A stretch of DNA of 64,000 nt from Erythrobacter sp. HKB08 (GTDB lineage Bacteria; Pseudomonadota; Alphaproteobacteria; Sphingomonadales; Sphingomonadaceae): positions 434,001-498,000 of the forward strand of contig NZ_CP035310.1 in NCBI RefSeq assembly GCF_004114695.1, read 5' to 3'. A program made the position numbers and the translations under genes. The notes below the pieces were generated by a model that saw only the letters and a program-made list of their open reading frames with translations, did no database searches and had not been told where the DNA came from. Positions 7,552 through 15,951 of this stretch are shown piece after piece (positions within the stretch are counted from its first letter, which is position 1; each line of letters begins with the position of its first letter).

Positions 7552-8274
7552 ATGACGGGAGCCATCATTCTTTCCGCGCTGGCGATGACGCTGATCGTCG
7601 CCCTGCGCTATCTCGCGACCAGCGGGCTGTTCGCCTGGCTGACCGCGCGCCTGCGCCCGGGCTTCTACGATCGCCTCGGCCCGCAGATGAAGCGCGAGAT
7701 TGGCTGGTCGCTCGCCTCGGCCGCGATCTACGGCGTACCGGCCGGTATCGTCGCCTGGGGCTGGCAGGAATTCGGCTGGACGAGGATCTACACCGACTGG
7801 AGCGCCTTTCCACTGTGGTACGCGCCGCTCTCGCTGTTCCTCTACCTCTTCGCGCACGATACCTGGTTCTACTGGACGCATCGCTGGATGCACCTCCCGA
7901 AACCTTTCCGTATCGCCCATGCCGTCCACCATGCCAGCCGCCCGCCGACCGCCTGGGCGGCGATGAGTTTCCACCCTGTCGAGGCAATCACCGGCGCGGT
8001 GGTCATCCCGGCGCTCGTCTTCCTCGTCCCGATCCATGTCGCCATGCTCGGCGCCGTGCTCGCCATCATGACGATCATGGGCGTGACCAATCACATGGGG
8101 TGGGAGATCTTTCCCCGTGCCATCGTTCATTCGCGGTTGGGAAACTGGCTGATAACGGCTAGCCATCACCAGCGTCATCACGAGAGTTACCGATGCAATT
8201 ACGGACTGTACTTCAGGTTCTGGGATCGCCTGTGCGGAACGGATCGCGGGCTGGCCGACGCCTATCGCAAGTAG
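7552..8274 (+). CDS. Sterol desaturase/fatty acid hydroxylase family membrane protein
   Basis: This 240-residue integral membrane protein has about four hydrophobic segments. It carries the histidine clusters of the di-iron fatty acid hydroxylase superfamily: HDTWFYWTHRWMH, HAVHH followed by AAMSFHP, NHMGWE, and SHHQRHHESY. The clusters bind two iron atoms for O2-dependent hydroxylation or desaturation of a lipid. ATG 7552 is preferred over the adjacent GTG 7549. The substrate is not evident; carotenoid, sterol-like and sphingolipid substrates are all possible. The next gene starts inside its 3' end in another frame. Confidence 0.85.
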   Translation: MTGAIILSALAMTLIVALRYLATSGLFAWLTARLRPGFYDRLGPQMKREIGWSLASAAIYGVPAGIVAWGWQEFGWTRIYTDWSAFPLWYAPLSLFLYLFAHDTWFYWTHRWMHLPKPFRIAHAVHHASRPPTAWAAMSFHPVEAITGAVVIPALVFLVPIHVAMLGAVLAIMTIMGVTNHMGWEIFPRAIVHSRLGNWLITASHHQRHHESYRCNYGLYFRFWDRLCGTDRGLADAYRK

Positions 8275-8699
8275 GGCTGCTGGCCCTTGCGGCCATCGCC
8301 CTGCCGGCCAACTCGGCGGCGAGCAGTTCGTCGATCAAGGTCACCGTGACCGAGCTGCGCAACACCAAGGGCGTGGTGCGCGCCTGCCTGACCCCCGATC
8401 CCGACGATTTCCCGAAATGCGAAAAGGGCGAGACCGCGCACAGCGTGGTCGTCCCGGCCGGCGAGACCGTGACGCTCACCTTCGAAAATGTGCGTCCGGG
8501 CCGCTACGCCATCGCGCTGCTGCATGACGAGAACAACAACAACAAGGCCGACCGCGCCTTGCTGATGATGCCCAAGGAAGGTTTCGGCTTCTCCCGCGAC
8601 GCCAAGGTGCGCATGGGGCCGCCGAAATTCGATGCGGCTGCGATCGACGTGCCCGCCGGGGCTTCGCGCCAGACTATCCGCATGCGCTACATGCTGTGA
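8193..8699 (+). CDS. Exported DUF2141 domain protein
   Basis: This 168-residue protein has a long basic N-region and a hydrophobic core (VGLLALAAIALPANSA) forming a Sec signal peptide. It is followed by a beta-rich domain of about 125 residues with the family's central ALLHDENNNNKAD acidic loop and GFGFSRDA. Such proteins are periplasmic or surface-associated and of unknown function, often next to carotenoid or lipid genes. The ATG at 8193 lies 82 bases inside the preceding gene. An in-frame GTG at 8232 would shorten the signal peptide to a more usual length and overlap by 43 bases. Translational coupling with the desaturase is likely. Confidence 0.82.
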   Translation: MQLRTVLQVLGSPVRNGSRAGRRLSQVGLLALAAIALPANSAASSSSIKVTVTELRNTKGVVRACLTPDPDDFPKCEKGETAHSVVVPAGETVTLTFENVRPGRYAIALLHDENNNNKADRALLMMPKEGFGFSRDAKVRMGPPKFDAAAIDVPAGASRQTIRMRYML

Positions 8700-8785
8700 C
8701 GTCAAAGGCGACGCGCTGACGTCGCCGCGCAGCGGGCCTCGTGCCAATCGCACTTAACGGGATGTTTACTACGCGTCTCCACAAG

Positions 8786-8815
8786 GGAGCCCTGAAATTG
8801 TTTCAAGGGGGCTCC
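8786..8815 (+). promoter_or_regulatory. Hairpin covering the ribosome binding site of the PAS gene
   Basis: GGAGCCC (8786-8792) pairs with GGGCTCC (8809-8815), and TGAAA (8793-8797) pairs with TTTCA (8801-8805) around a 3-base loop. Three bases (8806-8808) are bulged. The AGGGGG ribosome binding site (8806-8811) is partly inside the 3' arm, and the start codon is at 8823. No U-run follows, so it is more likely a translation-control element than a terminator. Confidence 0.45.
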
Positions 8816-8822
8816 ACGAGTC

Positions 8823-10760
8823 ATGGATACGCTGCGCGGAAATTTCGGATCGTACGATTCGGCAGACGACGAGCGCGACTGGGATAGCGGCGAGGACGAA
8901 ACCGGCCGCGAACCGCCTCCCGCCGCCATCGGCAGTGACGAGCGCCGCATGCAGGTGCGCGCCTACAACCACTGGGCGAGCCTGCTTGAAGACCGCGCAT
9001 TTCCCTCGATCGAAGACCTCGACCCCGAATCGCTGCCCGATTTCGGGCCGTACAGTGTGCTGCTCGACTTCACCGCAGGCATCGAAGACCCGGCGATCCA
9101 GTATCTCGGCGAGACCCTGGCCGAGGAATGCGGCACCGATGTCGAGATCTCGCAGCTCTCGGACGTGCCCAGCCGCTCGCTGCTGAGCCGCATCACCGAC
9201 CATTACATGCAGATTCTCGCCAACCAGGCTCCGATCGGCTTCGAGGCCGAATTCGTGAACCAGCGCGAGGCGACCATCCTCTATCGCGGCATCCTGCTGC
9301 CCTATTCGAGCGATGGCGAGACGATCGATTTCATCTACGGCGTGATCAACTGGAAGGAAATGGCCGACCAGATGACCACGGACGAGCTGCTGCTCGAAAT
9401 CGACCAGGCGCTCGACGAGGCCCCGGTCGAAGATGCGCCGCTGCCCTCGGCTGCCGAGGAAGACGTGGGCGACGACTGGGCCGACGGCCCGGGTTCGTCC
9501 TTCGGCGCCGACGAGATCAGCGATATCGCTTCGCCGCCGAGCGAAGAGGAAACCGACAGCGCATTCCCCGCACCGGCATTCGGCGTTTCGGCAGGCGATT
9601 TCGCCGCCAACGACGAGGAATTTGCCGCCGAGGATGACGACGATTGGGCCATCGTCGATCCGAACGAGGAACCGGGCGACGACCTGACCGAAGACGGTAT
9701 CCCCGATGACGAACTCGCTGCGGATGACGAAGACGTCGTCTCGCGCCTGTCCTCGCTCATCCAGCCGCGCACCAATGTGACGATCGACTGGGACGACGAG
9801 GATGAGGAAGAGCCGACCATCACCGCTGCTCCGGGTTCGCCCCTGATGCAGAAGAAGCAGGCGCTTCCGCCGCTCGAGGAATCGGATTTCGAGACGCAGG
9901 ATTACGCTGCCGACGAACCGGTCGAGCAGGCTGTCGAAGAACCCGCCGAGGAAACGGTCGAACCGTTCGACCTCGTCGAGGAATTCGAGGAAGCCCCGGC
10001 TGTCGAAGACATCGCCGAAGACATTTTCGAAGACTTGGCCGAAGAACCGGTCGCGGAAGAAGTCGAATTCGACGCGAATGCATTCGCCGATGATGTCGCC
10101 GAGGAGGAAACTCCGGTCGTCTCCATCGACGAAACGAGCGACGCTACCGGCCTCTACGATTGCCTCGCCGAAGCGCGCGAACTCGCGCAGGCGGCCCGCA
10201 ATTCGGAAGACCGCACCCGCTCGGCGCTCTATGCCGCCGTCGGCCGGGCCTACGACGTCAGCCTCGCTGCCGAGGAAGACCCGGAAGAATTCGCCGAACT
10301 GGTCGAGGAAAACGGCCTCACCGTGCAGGACCGCGCGCCGATGACCCCGGTCGTCAAGCTCGTCTTCGGTGCAGACTACGACAAGACGCGTCTCGCAGAA
10401 TACGCCACCGTACTCGCCCATGCGCGCCGCAACGACGTCGGCCGCGGCGAGCTTGCCGGCTACCTCGCTTCGGCGGAAGGCGGGCTCAAGGGTGTCGTCC
10501 AGGCGGAACGCCGCCTGCGCCGCGAGGAACAGGGCAAGGAAGTCGACCCGGTCGATGCCGTTCGCCCCTCGCTCGCGCGCCAGCTGCGCAAGATCGAAGG
10601 CACCGGTTTCGATGCGATCGATCCGCAGGGCGAGGAATTCGGCGTGGTGATGATCCGCCGCCTTACCACCGGCGAGATCGTCGTGCTCGGCGAGGTGTCG
10701 GACGCCGTCAAGCTGGTCGAAAAGGTCGGCCGCGAAGTCCTTTCGCGCCGCGAGGACTGA
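8823..10760 (+). CDS. Large acidic PAS-domain protein
   Basis: This 645-residue soluble protein has three parts. Residues about 40-180 look like a PAS_5-type sensor domain: VRAYNHWASLLEDRAFPSI, then SVLLDF, IQYLGETLAEECG and RGILLPY, ending in IYGVINWKE. Residues about 190-445 are a disordered segment dominated by Glu, Asp, Ala and Pro. Residues about 450-645 form a helical conserved-looking domain containing LYDCLAEARELAQ, VKLVFGADYDKTRLAEY, and a C-terminus starting FDAIDPQGEEFGVVMIRR. There is no kinase, cyclase or receiver domain. It could be a cytoplasmic scaffold or regulator. No named family is recognised for the C-terminal part. Confidence 0.75.
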   Translation: MDTLRGNFGSYDSADDERDWDSGEDETGREPPPAAIGSDERRMQVRAYNHWASLLEDRAFPSIEDLDPESLPDFGPYSVLLDFTAGIEDPAIQYLGETLAEECGTDVEISQLSDVPSRSLLSRITDHYMQILANQAPIGFEAEFVNQREATILYRGILLPYSSDGETIDFIYGVINWKEMADQMTTDELLLEIDQALDEAPVEDAPLPSAAEEDVGDDWADGPGSSFGADEISDIASPPSEEETDSAFPAPAFGVSAGDFAANDEEFAAEDDDDWAIVDPNEEPGDDLTEDGIPDDELAADDEDVVSRLSSLIQPRTNVTIDWDDEDEEEPTITAAPGSPLMQKKQALPPLEESDFETQDYAADEPVEQAVEEPAEETVEPFDLVEEFEEAPAVEDIAEDIFEDLAEEPVAEEVEFDANAFADDVAEEETPVVSIDETSDATGLYDCLAEARELAQAARNSEDRTRSALYAAVGRAYDVSLAAEEDPEEFAELVEENGLTVQDRAPMTPVVKLVFGADYDKTRLAEYATVLAHARRNDVGRGELAGYLASAEGGLKGVVQAERRLRREEQGKEVDPVDAVRPSLARQLRKIEGTGFDAIDPQGEEFGVVMIRRLTTGEIVVLGEVSDAVKLVEKVGREVLSRRED

Positions 10761-10838
10761 GCGCTCCCTTTCGGGAAATCGGAACTTTCGGGCGTCTTGC
10801 GGGCTTGACCTGCATGACCCCGGCAATTGCGAGTTCCC

Positions 10839-11939
10839 ATGCCCTTCCGGCCTGACAAGCCCGTTCGCGTCCAACCCTATTTCGGATACCGCAGCGACTC
10901 CCGCCTCGTGCTGAGCGCGCGCGCATTGCGCTCGGCCGATCCGCGCTTCGAAGCCAAGGGTCGTTGGCAGGCTTTCCGCACCATGCTGTCGCAGTTCGCC
11001 TCGCACGAGGAAATCGGCGTCCGCGTCACGCTCGAATACGAGAGCGCGAGCGGTACGGTGCACCGCGAACATGCCGAAACCGATACCGAGGGTTTCGTCC
11101 ACTTCGACCTCGACCTGCCTGCCGAGCCCCTGCCCGAGCGCACCGCGTGGGACGTGGTCGCCCTGAAATGGGAAAACGCCGAGGGGCCGCGCTCGATCGA
11201 GGGTTATGTCCTCGCGCCTTCGCGCAAGGCGGGCATCGCGGTCATTTCCGACATCGACGACACGATCATCGAGACCGGCATTACCGGTAATTTGCGCTCG
11301 GTCCTGCGCAACTGGAACCGGGTGCTGGCGCAAATGCCGGAGGAACGGCTGCACGTGCCCGGGGCCGATGCCTTCTACGGCGCGCTCGGCGGCGGCAGGG
11401 TCGGGCGTGATACGCCGGAGGCGCGCGGCGAGCAGCTGCCCGCAACGCACCGCCCGTTCTTCTACGTCTCCTCGAGCCCGTGGAACCTTTTTTCCTACCT
11501 CGTTGCCTTCAAGCGCCAGCGCGGCCTGCCGCTCGGCCCGATCAAGCTGCGCGACTGGGGTCTCAATCGCGAGACCTTCGGCTCCTCGAGCCACGGTTCG
11601 CACAAGCGCGAGGCAATCGATTCGATCCTCGATCTCTATCCCGACATGCGCTTCGCCTTGATCGGCGATGACACCCAGGGCGACCTGACGGCATTCGGCA
11701 AGATCGCGGTCGAAATGCCCGAGCGCATCGCCGCCGTCTTCATCCGCCAGGCGGGCGAGGCCCTGTCCGCGGAGGAAGAGGCAGCGCGCGAGGCGATCCG
11801 CGGGGCGGGCGTGCCGCTATGGATGGGCGACGACTATTCGACAGGCGAAGCATTCCTCGCCGAAGCGGGCCTTGCGCACGATGCGGATGCGAAAGCGGTT
11901 GTCGAGACGGTCGAAAAACGCGATGTGCCCGCCGCATGA
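10839..11939 (+). CDS. App1-like phosphatidate phosphatase family protein (DUF2183)
   Basis: This 366-residue protein starts at ATG 10839; a TTG at 10827 is less likely. Residues about 1-125 form a beta-rich N-terminal domain. The C-terminal part is a HAD-like phosphatase domain with the catalytic motif DIDDT (Asp138 and Asp140), then FFYVSSSPWN, KRQRGLPLGP and IGDDTQGDL. This matches the bacterial relatives of yeast App1, which dephosphorylates phosphatidic acid to diacylglycerol. No signal peptide is seen, so it probably acts at the inner face of the membrane. Its stop overlaps the start of the next hydrolase gene (ATGA). Confidence 0.85.
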   Translation: MPFRPDKPVRVQPYFGYRSDSRLVLSARALRSADPRFEAKGRWQAFRTMLSQFASHEEIGVRVTLEYESASGTVHREHAETDTEGFVHFDLDLPAEPLPERTAWDVVALKWENAEGPRSIEGYVLAPSRKAGIAVISDIDDTIIETGITGNLRSVLRNWNRVLAQMPEERLHVPGADAFYGALGGGRVGRDTPEARGEQLPATHRPFFYVSSSPWNLFSYLVAFKRQRGLPLGPIKLRDWGLNRETFGSSSHGSHKREAIDSILDLYPDMRFALIGDDTQGDLTAFGKIAVEMPERIAAVFIRQAGEALSAEEEAAREAIRGAGVPLWMGDDYSTGEAFLAEAGLAHDADAKAVVETVEKRDVPAA

Positions 11940-12904
11940 GCAAACAGGGGCGCAGGAAAATGTGGCTCGCAATCGTCAGCGTCGCACTCGTCGTGGTCGC
12001 AGGCTTCATTGGCCTGCAGGTCGCGATCGCGCGCAATGGCCCGGCGGTGGTCGATACGGTCGACCGGATCAGCGGCGGCGGGCGCGGGGTGGCACAGGCG
12101 CATAAGGCGAGCTTCGGCCCGTCGGACGCGCAAAAGCTGATCGTATATGCGCCCGAGCAGGCAGATGAACCGCTGCCGGTCATCATCTTCAGCCACGGCG
12201 GCAGTTGGCGCAGCGGCGATCCCGACGACTACGGCTTCCTTGCGCGCGGGTTGGTGCCTGAAGGCTTTGTGGTCGTGCTCGCCGGATACCGGCTGCACCC
12301 GGAAGCGGTGTTCCCCGCCATGCTCGAAGACACCGCGTCCACCATCGCGTGGACGCGCGACAATATCGCCCGCTACGGCGGCGATCCCGACGCGATCTTT
12401 CTCGCAGGCCACTCGGCAGGCGCATACAATGTGGTGATGACCACGCTCGACCCGCAATGGCTCGCCGCCGAGGGGCTGGACGACGATGCAGTGCGCGGTG
12501 TCATCGGACTGGCGGGGCCATATGATTTCTACCCCTTCGACGGCGAAGCGACCCGCGCCAGCTTCGGCGATGCCGAAAATGCCGAAACGAGCACCCAGCC
12601 GATCGCCTTCGCGCGCGGCGATGCACCGCCGATGCTGCTGATGTCGGGCGAAAGCGATGCCGTCGTGCGCCCGCGCAACAGCCGCGTTCTGGCCGAACGG
12701 ATCGAGGAGCTCGGAGGCCGGGCGGAAACGCTCTTTTTCGAAGAGACCGACCATTACGACATCCTCCTGCGCACCGCGAGCCCGTGGCGGCGCGATGCGC
12801 GCGTGATCGCGGCGATCCGCGATTTCGCCAAGCCCCTCGCAAGCCGCTCGCCCGCACCGGCAGCGGCGGAAACTTCAGTTCCGGTTCAGGCGCAAACGCG
12901 CTAG
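11936..12904 (+). CDS. Alpha/beta hydrolase (esterase/lipase-like), membrane-anchored
   Basis: This 322-residue protein starts at ATG 11936 inside the ATGA overlap with the App1-like gene. Residues 9-31 form a membrane anchor or uncleaved signal. The fold shows the HGGSW oxyanion motif of the hormone-sensitive-lipase/BD-FAE group and the nucleophile elbow GHSAG. An Asp near GESDAVV and a His in ETDHYD complete the triad. It is expected to face the periplasm. The substrate is unknown; coupling with the phosphatase suggests a lipid or ester. Confidence 0.87.
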   Translation: MSKQGRRKMWLAIVSVALVVVAGFIGLQVAIARNGPAVVDTVDRISGGGRGVAQAHKASFGPSDAQKLIVYAPEQADEPLPVIIFSHGGSWRSGDPDDYGFLARGLVPEGFVVVLAGYRLHPEAVFPAMLEDTASTIAWTRDNIARYGGDPDAIFLAGHSAGAYNVVMTTLDPQWLAAEGLDDDAVRGVIGLAGPYDFYPFDGEATRASFGDAENAETSTQPIAFARGDAPPMLLMSGESDAVVRPRNSRVLAERIEELGGRAETLFFEETDHYDILLRTASPWRRDARVIAAIRDFAKPLASRSPAPAAAETSVPVQAQTR

Positions 12905-12916
12905 CACTGCAGGCCG

Positions 12917-14275
12917 ATGCGCCTCTTTGCCCACATCCTGTCGTTCATCGCTTGCGTCACGCTGGTCGCCCAGCCGGTCGCCGCGCAATCCATCCTGCGC
13001 GATGCGGAAACCGAGGCGCTGCTCAATGAGATGGCCGCGCCGCTGGTCGAGGCCGCCGGGCTCGAACCCGCCAACGTCGATATCGTGCTGGTCAACGATC
13101 CTTCGATCAACGCCTTCGTCGCCGGCGGGCAGGTGGTCTATATCCACGCAGGCCTGATCGATGCGGCCGATACGGCGAACGAAGTGCAGGGCGTGATCGC
13201 GCACGAGCTGGGCCATATCACCGGCGGCCATATCATCCGTTCGAGCGAAGGGATCGGTGCGGCGACCAACATCACCATCCTCTCGCTTCTCCTCGGCATC
13301 GGCGCCGCGCTGGCGGGCGCTCCGGGCGAAGCGGCAGCAGGGATTTTCTCCGCCGGGCAGCGCGCCGCGATCGGCAAGTATCTCGCCTTCAGCCGCGTGC
13401 AGGAATCGAGTGCCGACGCCGCCGGGGCGGAATATCTCTCGCTCGCAGGGATTTCGGGGCGCGGTTCGCTCGAGTTCTTCAAGAAACTGCAGAACCAGGA
13501 ATTCCGCTACGGCTACAGCCAGGACGACGATCAGGCATTCGTCCGCACCCACCCGCTCTCGGGCGACCGCATTGCGACGCTGCGCGAAAGCTACGTCAAG
13601 GACCCGGCGTGGGACGCGCCGGACGATCCCGTGCTGCAGGCCAAGTTCGAGCGGGTGAAGGCCAAGCTCTTCGGCTACACCTCGCAGCCCGCGCGCACAT
13701 TGCAGGTCTATCCCGAGCGGCGCACCGACGTGCCCGCGCGCTATGCACGCGCCTACGCCTTTCACAAGAACGCGCTGATCGACGAAGCGCTGAGCGAGGC
13801 CGATGCCCTGCTCGCGCTCGATCCCGACGATCCCTATTTCCTCGAGCTCAAGGGACAGGTCCTGCTCGAATCCGGCCGGCCCGCTGAAGCGCTCGAGCCG
13901 CTGCGCCGCGCGACCGAGCTGACCCGCTCGCAGCCGCTCATCGCATCGATGTTCGGCCATGCGCTGATTGCCACCGAGGACGAGACCCATTTCGACGAGG
14001 CCGAGCGCGTGTTGCGCGCAGCGGTTGCGCGCGACCGGCTCAACCCCTTCGCGTGGTACCAGCTGGGCGTGGTCTATGCGAGCAAGGGCGACATGCCCCG
14101 CGCGCGGCTCGCGTCTGCCGAACAGCAGGTCATGACGCGCCAGTATGCCGCTGCGCTCGCCAGCGCGCAGTTCGCCGAAGTCGGACTGCCCAAGGGTTCG
14201 CCCGACTGGATCAGGGCGCAGGATATCGCGCTGGAGGCACGCGCCGCGCTTGAACGGCTGCGGGACGAACGCTAG
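12917..14275 (+). CDS. BepA-like periplasmic M48 metalloprotease with TPR repeats
   Basis: This 452-residue protein has a signal peptide (1-23). Its M48 domain carries HELGH (His96, Glu97, His100) and a third zinc ligand, Glu163, in the sequence QESSAD. The middle has a glycine/alanine-rich amphipathic stretch (115-150). The C-terminal 200 residues are TPR-like helical pairs. The layout and length match BepA/YfgC, which in E. coli degrades or helps assemble outer-membrane proteins such as LptD at the BAM complex. It starts 12 bases after the hydrolase gene and is followed by a DsbA-like gene nine bases later. Confidence 0.9.
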   Translation: MRLFAHILSFIACVTLVAQPVAAQSILRDAETEALLNEMAAPLVEAAGLEPANVDIVLVNDPSINAFVAGGQVVYIHAGLIDAADTANEVQGVIAHELGHITGGHIIRSSEGIGAATNITILSLLLGIGAALAGAPGEAAAGIFSAGQRAAIGKYLAFSRVQESSADAAGAEYLSLAGISGRGSLEFFKKLQNQEFRYGYSQDDDQAFVRTHPLSGDRIATLRESYVKDPAWDAPDDPVLQAKFERVKAKLFGYTSQPARTLQVYPERRTDVPARYARAYAFHKNALIDEALSEADALLALDPDDPYFLELKGQVLLESGRPAEALEPLRRATELTRSQPLIASMFGHALIATEDETHFDEAERVLRAAVARDRLNPFAWYQLGVVYASKGDMPRARLASAEQQVMTRQYAAALASAQFAEVGLPKGSPDWIRAQDIALEARAALERLRDER

Positions 14276-14284
14276 CCCTTGGCA

Positions 14285-14986
14285 ATGACCGACTGGAAAT
14301 CGCACATTCTCACAGGGTCTATCGCCCTGATTTTCGGCTTCATCGGGGCTGCCATCTGGCAGTTCAGCGGGATCGGCGACACGCGCACCCGCGCCTTCCT
14401 GATCGACAATCCGGACATCCTGCCCGAAATGGCCGAAGCCTACGATCGCCAGCAGGCGGCAGAGCGGCTGGCGAGCGTGGAACAGGACGTGGTGCAGCCA
14501 TTCCCCGGCGCGATCCTCGGCAATCCCGACGGCGACGTGACGCTGGTCGAGTTCTCCGATTACGGCTGCACCTATTGCCGGATGAGCCGGCCCGACATCG
14601 ACGCGCTGATCGCGGAAAACCCCGATCTCAAGGTCGTCGTGCGCGAATGGCCGATCTTCCAGGGCAGCGACGGCGCGGCCAAGCTCGCGCTGGCTGCCGC
14701 GCAGCAGGGCAAGTTCGCCCAGTTCCACGACGTGATGTTCAGCCTCGGCTCGCCGACGCCGGAGAACATGGCGCAAGCCGCCGCGATCGTCGAACTCGAC
14801 ATGGAAAAGGCGCAGGCCGCGATGGAATCGCAGGATGTCGAGCTGGAACTCGCCCGCAACCTCGGTCTCGCGCGCCAGCTCGGTTTCGCCGGGACACCCA
14901 GCTTCATCATCGGCAACCGCGTGTATGAAGGCGCGGTCGGCAAGGAATTGCTGCAGGAGGCGATCTCCGAAGCGCGCGGATCGTGA
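14285..14986 (+). CDS. Membrane-anchored DsbA-family thiol-disulfide oxidoreductase
   Basis: This 233-residue protein starts at ATG 14285 (TTG 14279 is an alternative). It has an N-terminal signal anchor (about 10-27) and a linker helix. The thioredoxin-fold domain carries the active site CTYC (Cys95, Cys98) and the cis-Pro loop GTPSFIIG. A helical insertion between these is typical of DsbA and Com1-like proteins. It should work in the periplasm on disulfide formation or exchange. It is coupled to two M48-type protease genes (ATG close to the upstream stop, GTGA overlap downstream). Confidence 0.9.
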   Translation: MTDWKSHILTGSIALIFGFIGAAIWQFSGIGDTRTRAFLIDNPDILPEMAEAYDRQQAAERLASVEQDVVQPFPGAILGNPDGDVTLVEFSDYGCTYCRMSRPDIDALIAENPDLKVVVREWPIFQGSDGAAKLALAAAQQGKFAQFHDVMFSLGSPTPENMAQAAAIVELDMEKAQAAMESQDVELELARNLGLARQLGFAGTPSFIIGNRVYEGAVGKELLQEAISEARGS

Positions 14987-15948
14987 TCGCATCGCTTGCC
15001 GCCCTTGCGCTCGCTTCGGCCAGCGCGCCAACGTCTGGCGAAACGGCGGCCGAGCCGGCATTCGCCCAATCCTTCGAGGCCCTGCAGGCCCTGGACCGGC
15101 GGGTCCACGCGATCGGCTGGCGCCTGCGCGAAGGCAACGCGGCCTACTGCGACTACCGGACCAACGACACCGGCCTGCTGCTGCAGGATGCGCGCGCCTT
15201 CGGCAGCCCCGCTGCGGTGAAGGCGCTGCTCGGCCTGCGAGGCGACATCTTCGTGCAAGCAATCGCGCCCGGTTCGCCTGCAGCCGACACGCCGATCGCC
15301 GCCGGGACAACGCTCGAGAGGATCGAGGATCGCTCGGTCACCGGTTTTGCCTGGGACGAGGAGAAGCCCTGGGCCCGGCTGGCTCAAATCAACGAATTCA
15401 TCGGCCCGCTTCGCCGCAGCGGATCGCTCGCGCTGGTCTTTGCAGGGTCTGACGAAGCGGTGATCGTGAAGACGCGCCCGGCCTGCGTGACGCAATTCGA
15501 AGTGGTTTCCGGCAGCGACGATGTCGGGGCTGACGGGCAGCGGGTGCGGATTGGGCGCGACTTTCCCGGCCTCGCCTACCCGGAAGACGAACTTGCCGCC
15601 GCGCTCGCGCACGAGTTTGCGCACAATGTCCTGCGCCACCCTCAGATCCTGTCCGTAAACGGCCGCAAACGGCGCGCCGTGCGCGAGACCGAGCGCGAGG
15701 CGGACCGGCTCATGCCGTGGCTGCTGGTCAATGCCGGCTACGAGCCCGAGGCCGCATCGCGCTTCATGCGCCGCTGGGGGCCGAAACATTCGGGCGGGCT
15801 GCTGCGCAAGCGCACCCACGACGGGTGGGACGAGCGTGTCGAGCTGATCGACGCGGAAATCGCTGTTCTGAAGCGCGTCCTCGCGGAAGAAGGGCGCGCC
15901 GACTGGCGGCACTTCTTCACGCGGGAGGCACAGCGCGAAAAGCGCTAG
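14983..15948 (+). CDS. Periplasmic M48-like metalloprotease with PDZ-like segment
   Basis: This 321-residue protein starts at GTG 14983 in a GTGA overlap with the DsbA-like gene. A signal peptide covers about residues 1-15. The middle section (FVQAIAPGSPAAD... to SLALVFAG) resembles a PDZ domain. HEFAHN gives the zinc-binding HExxH, and ETEREAD supplies the likely third ligand, as in M48 peptidases. Its stop is three bases from the stop of the convergent HD-domain gene. It probably forms an envelope quality-control set with the two genes upstream. Confidence 0.83.
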   Translation: MIASLAALALASASAPTSGETAAEPAFAQSFEALQALDRRVHAIGWRLREGNAAYCDYRTNDTGLLLQDARAFGSPAAVKALLGLRGDIFVQAIAPGSPAADTPIAAGTTLERIEDRSVTGFAWDEEKPWARLAQINEFIGPLRRSGSLALVFAGSDEAVIVKTRPACVTQFEVVSGSDDVGADGQRVRIGRDFPGLAYPEDELAAALAHEFAHNVLRHPQILSVNGRKRRAVRETEREADRLMPWLLVNAGYEPEAASRFMRRWGPKHSGGLLRKRTHDGWDERVELIDAEIAVLKRVLAEEGRADWRHFFTREAQREKR

Positions 15949-15951
15949 GCG

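Noticed and set aside
8769-11603. Minus-strand open frame of 944 codons opposite the PAS and App1 genes
   Set aside because: It spans two well-supported plus-strand genes and their intergenic region and has the composition of an antisense frame. The acidic GAx codons on the plus strand remove stops on the other strand.
12875-15310. Minus-strand open frame of 811 codons opposite the BepA-like and DsbA-like genes
   Set aside because: It is an antisense shadow. The plus-strand genes have catalytic motifs, overlapping starts and stops, and normal codon use.
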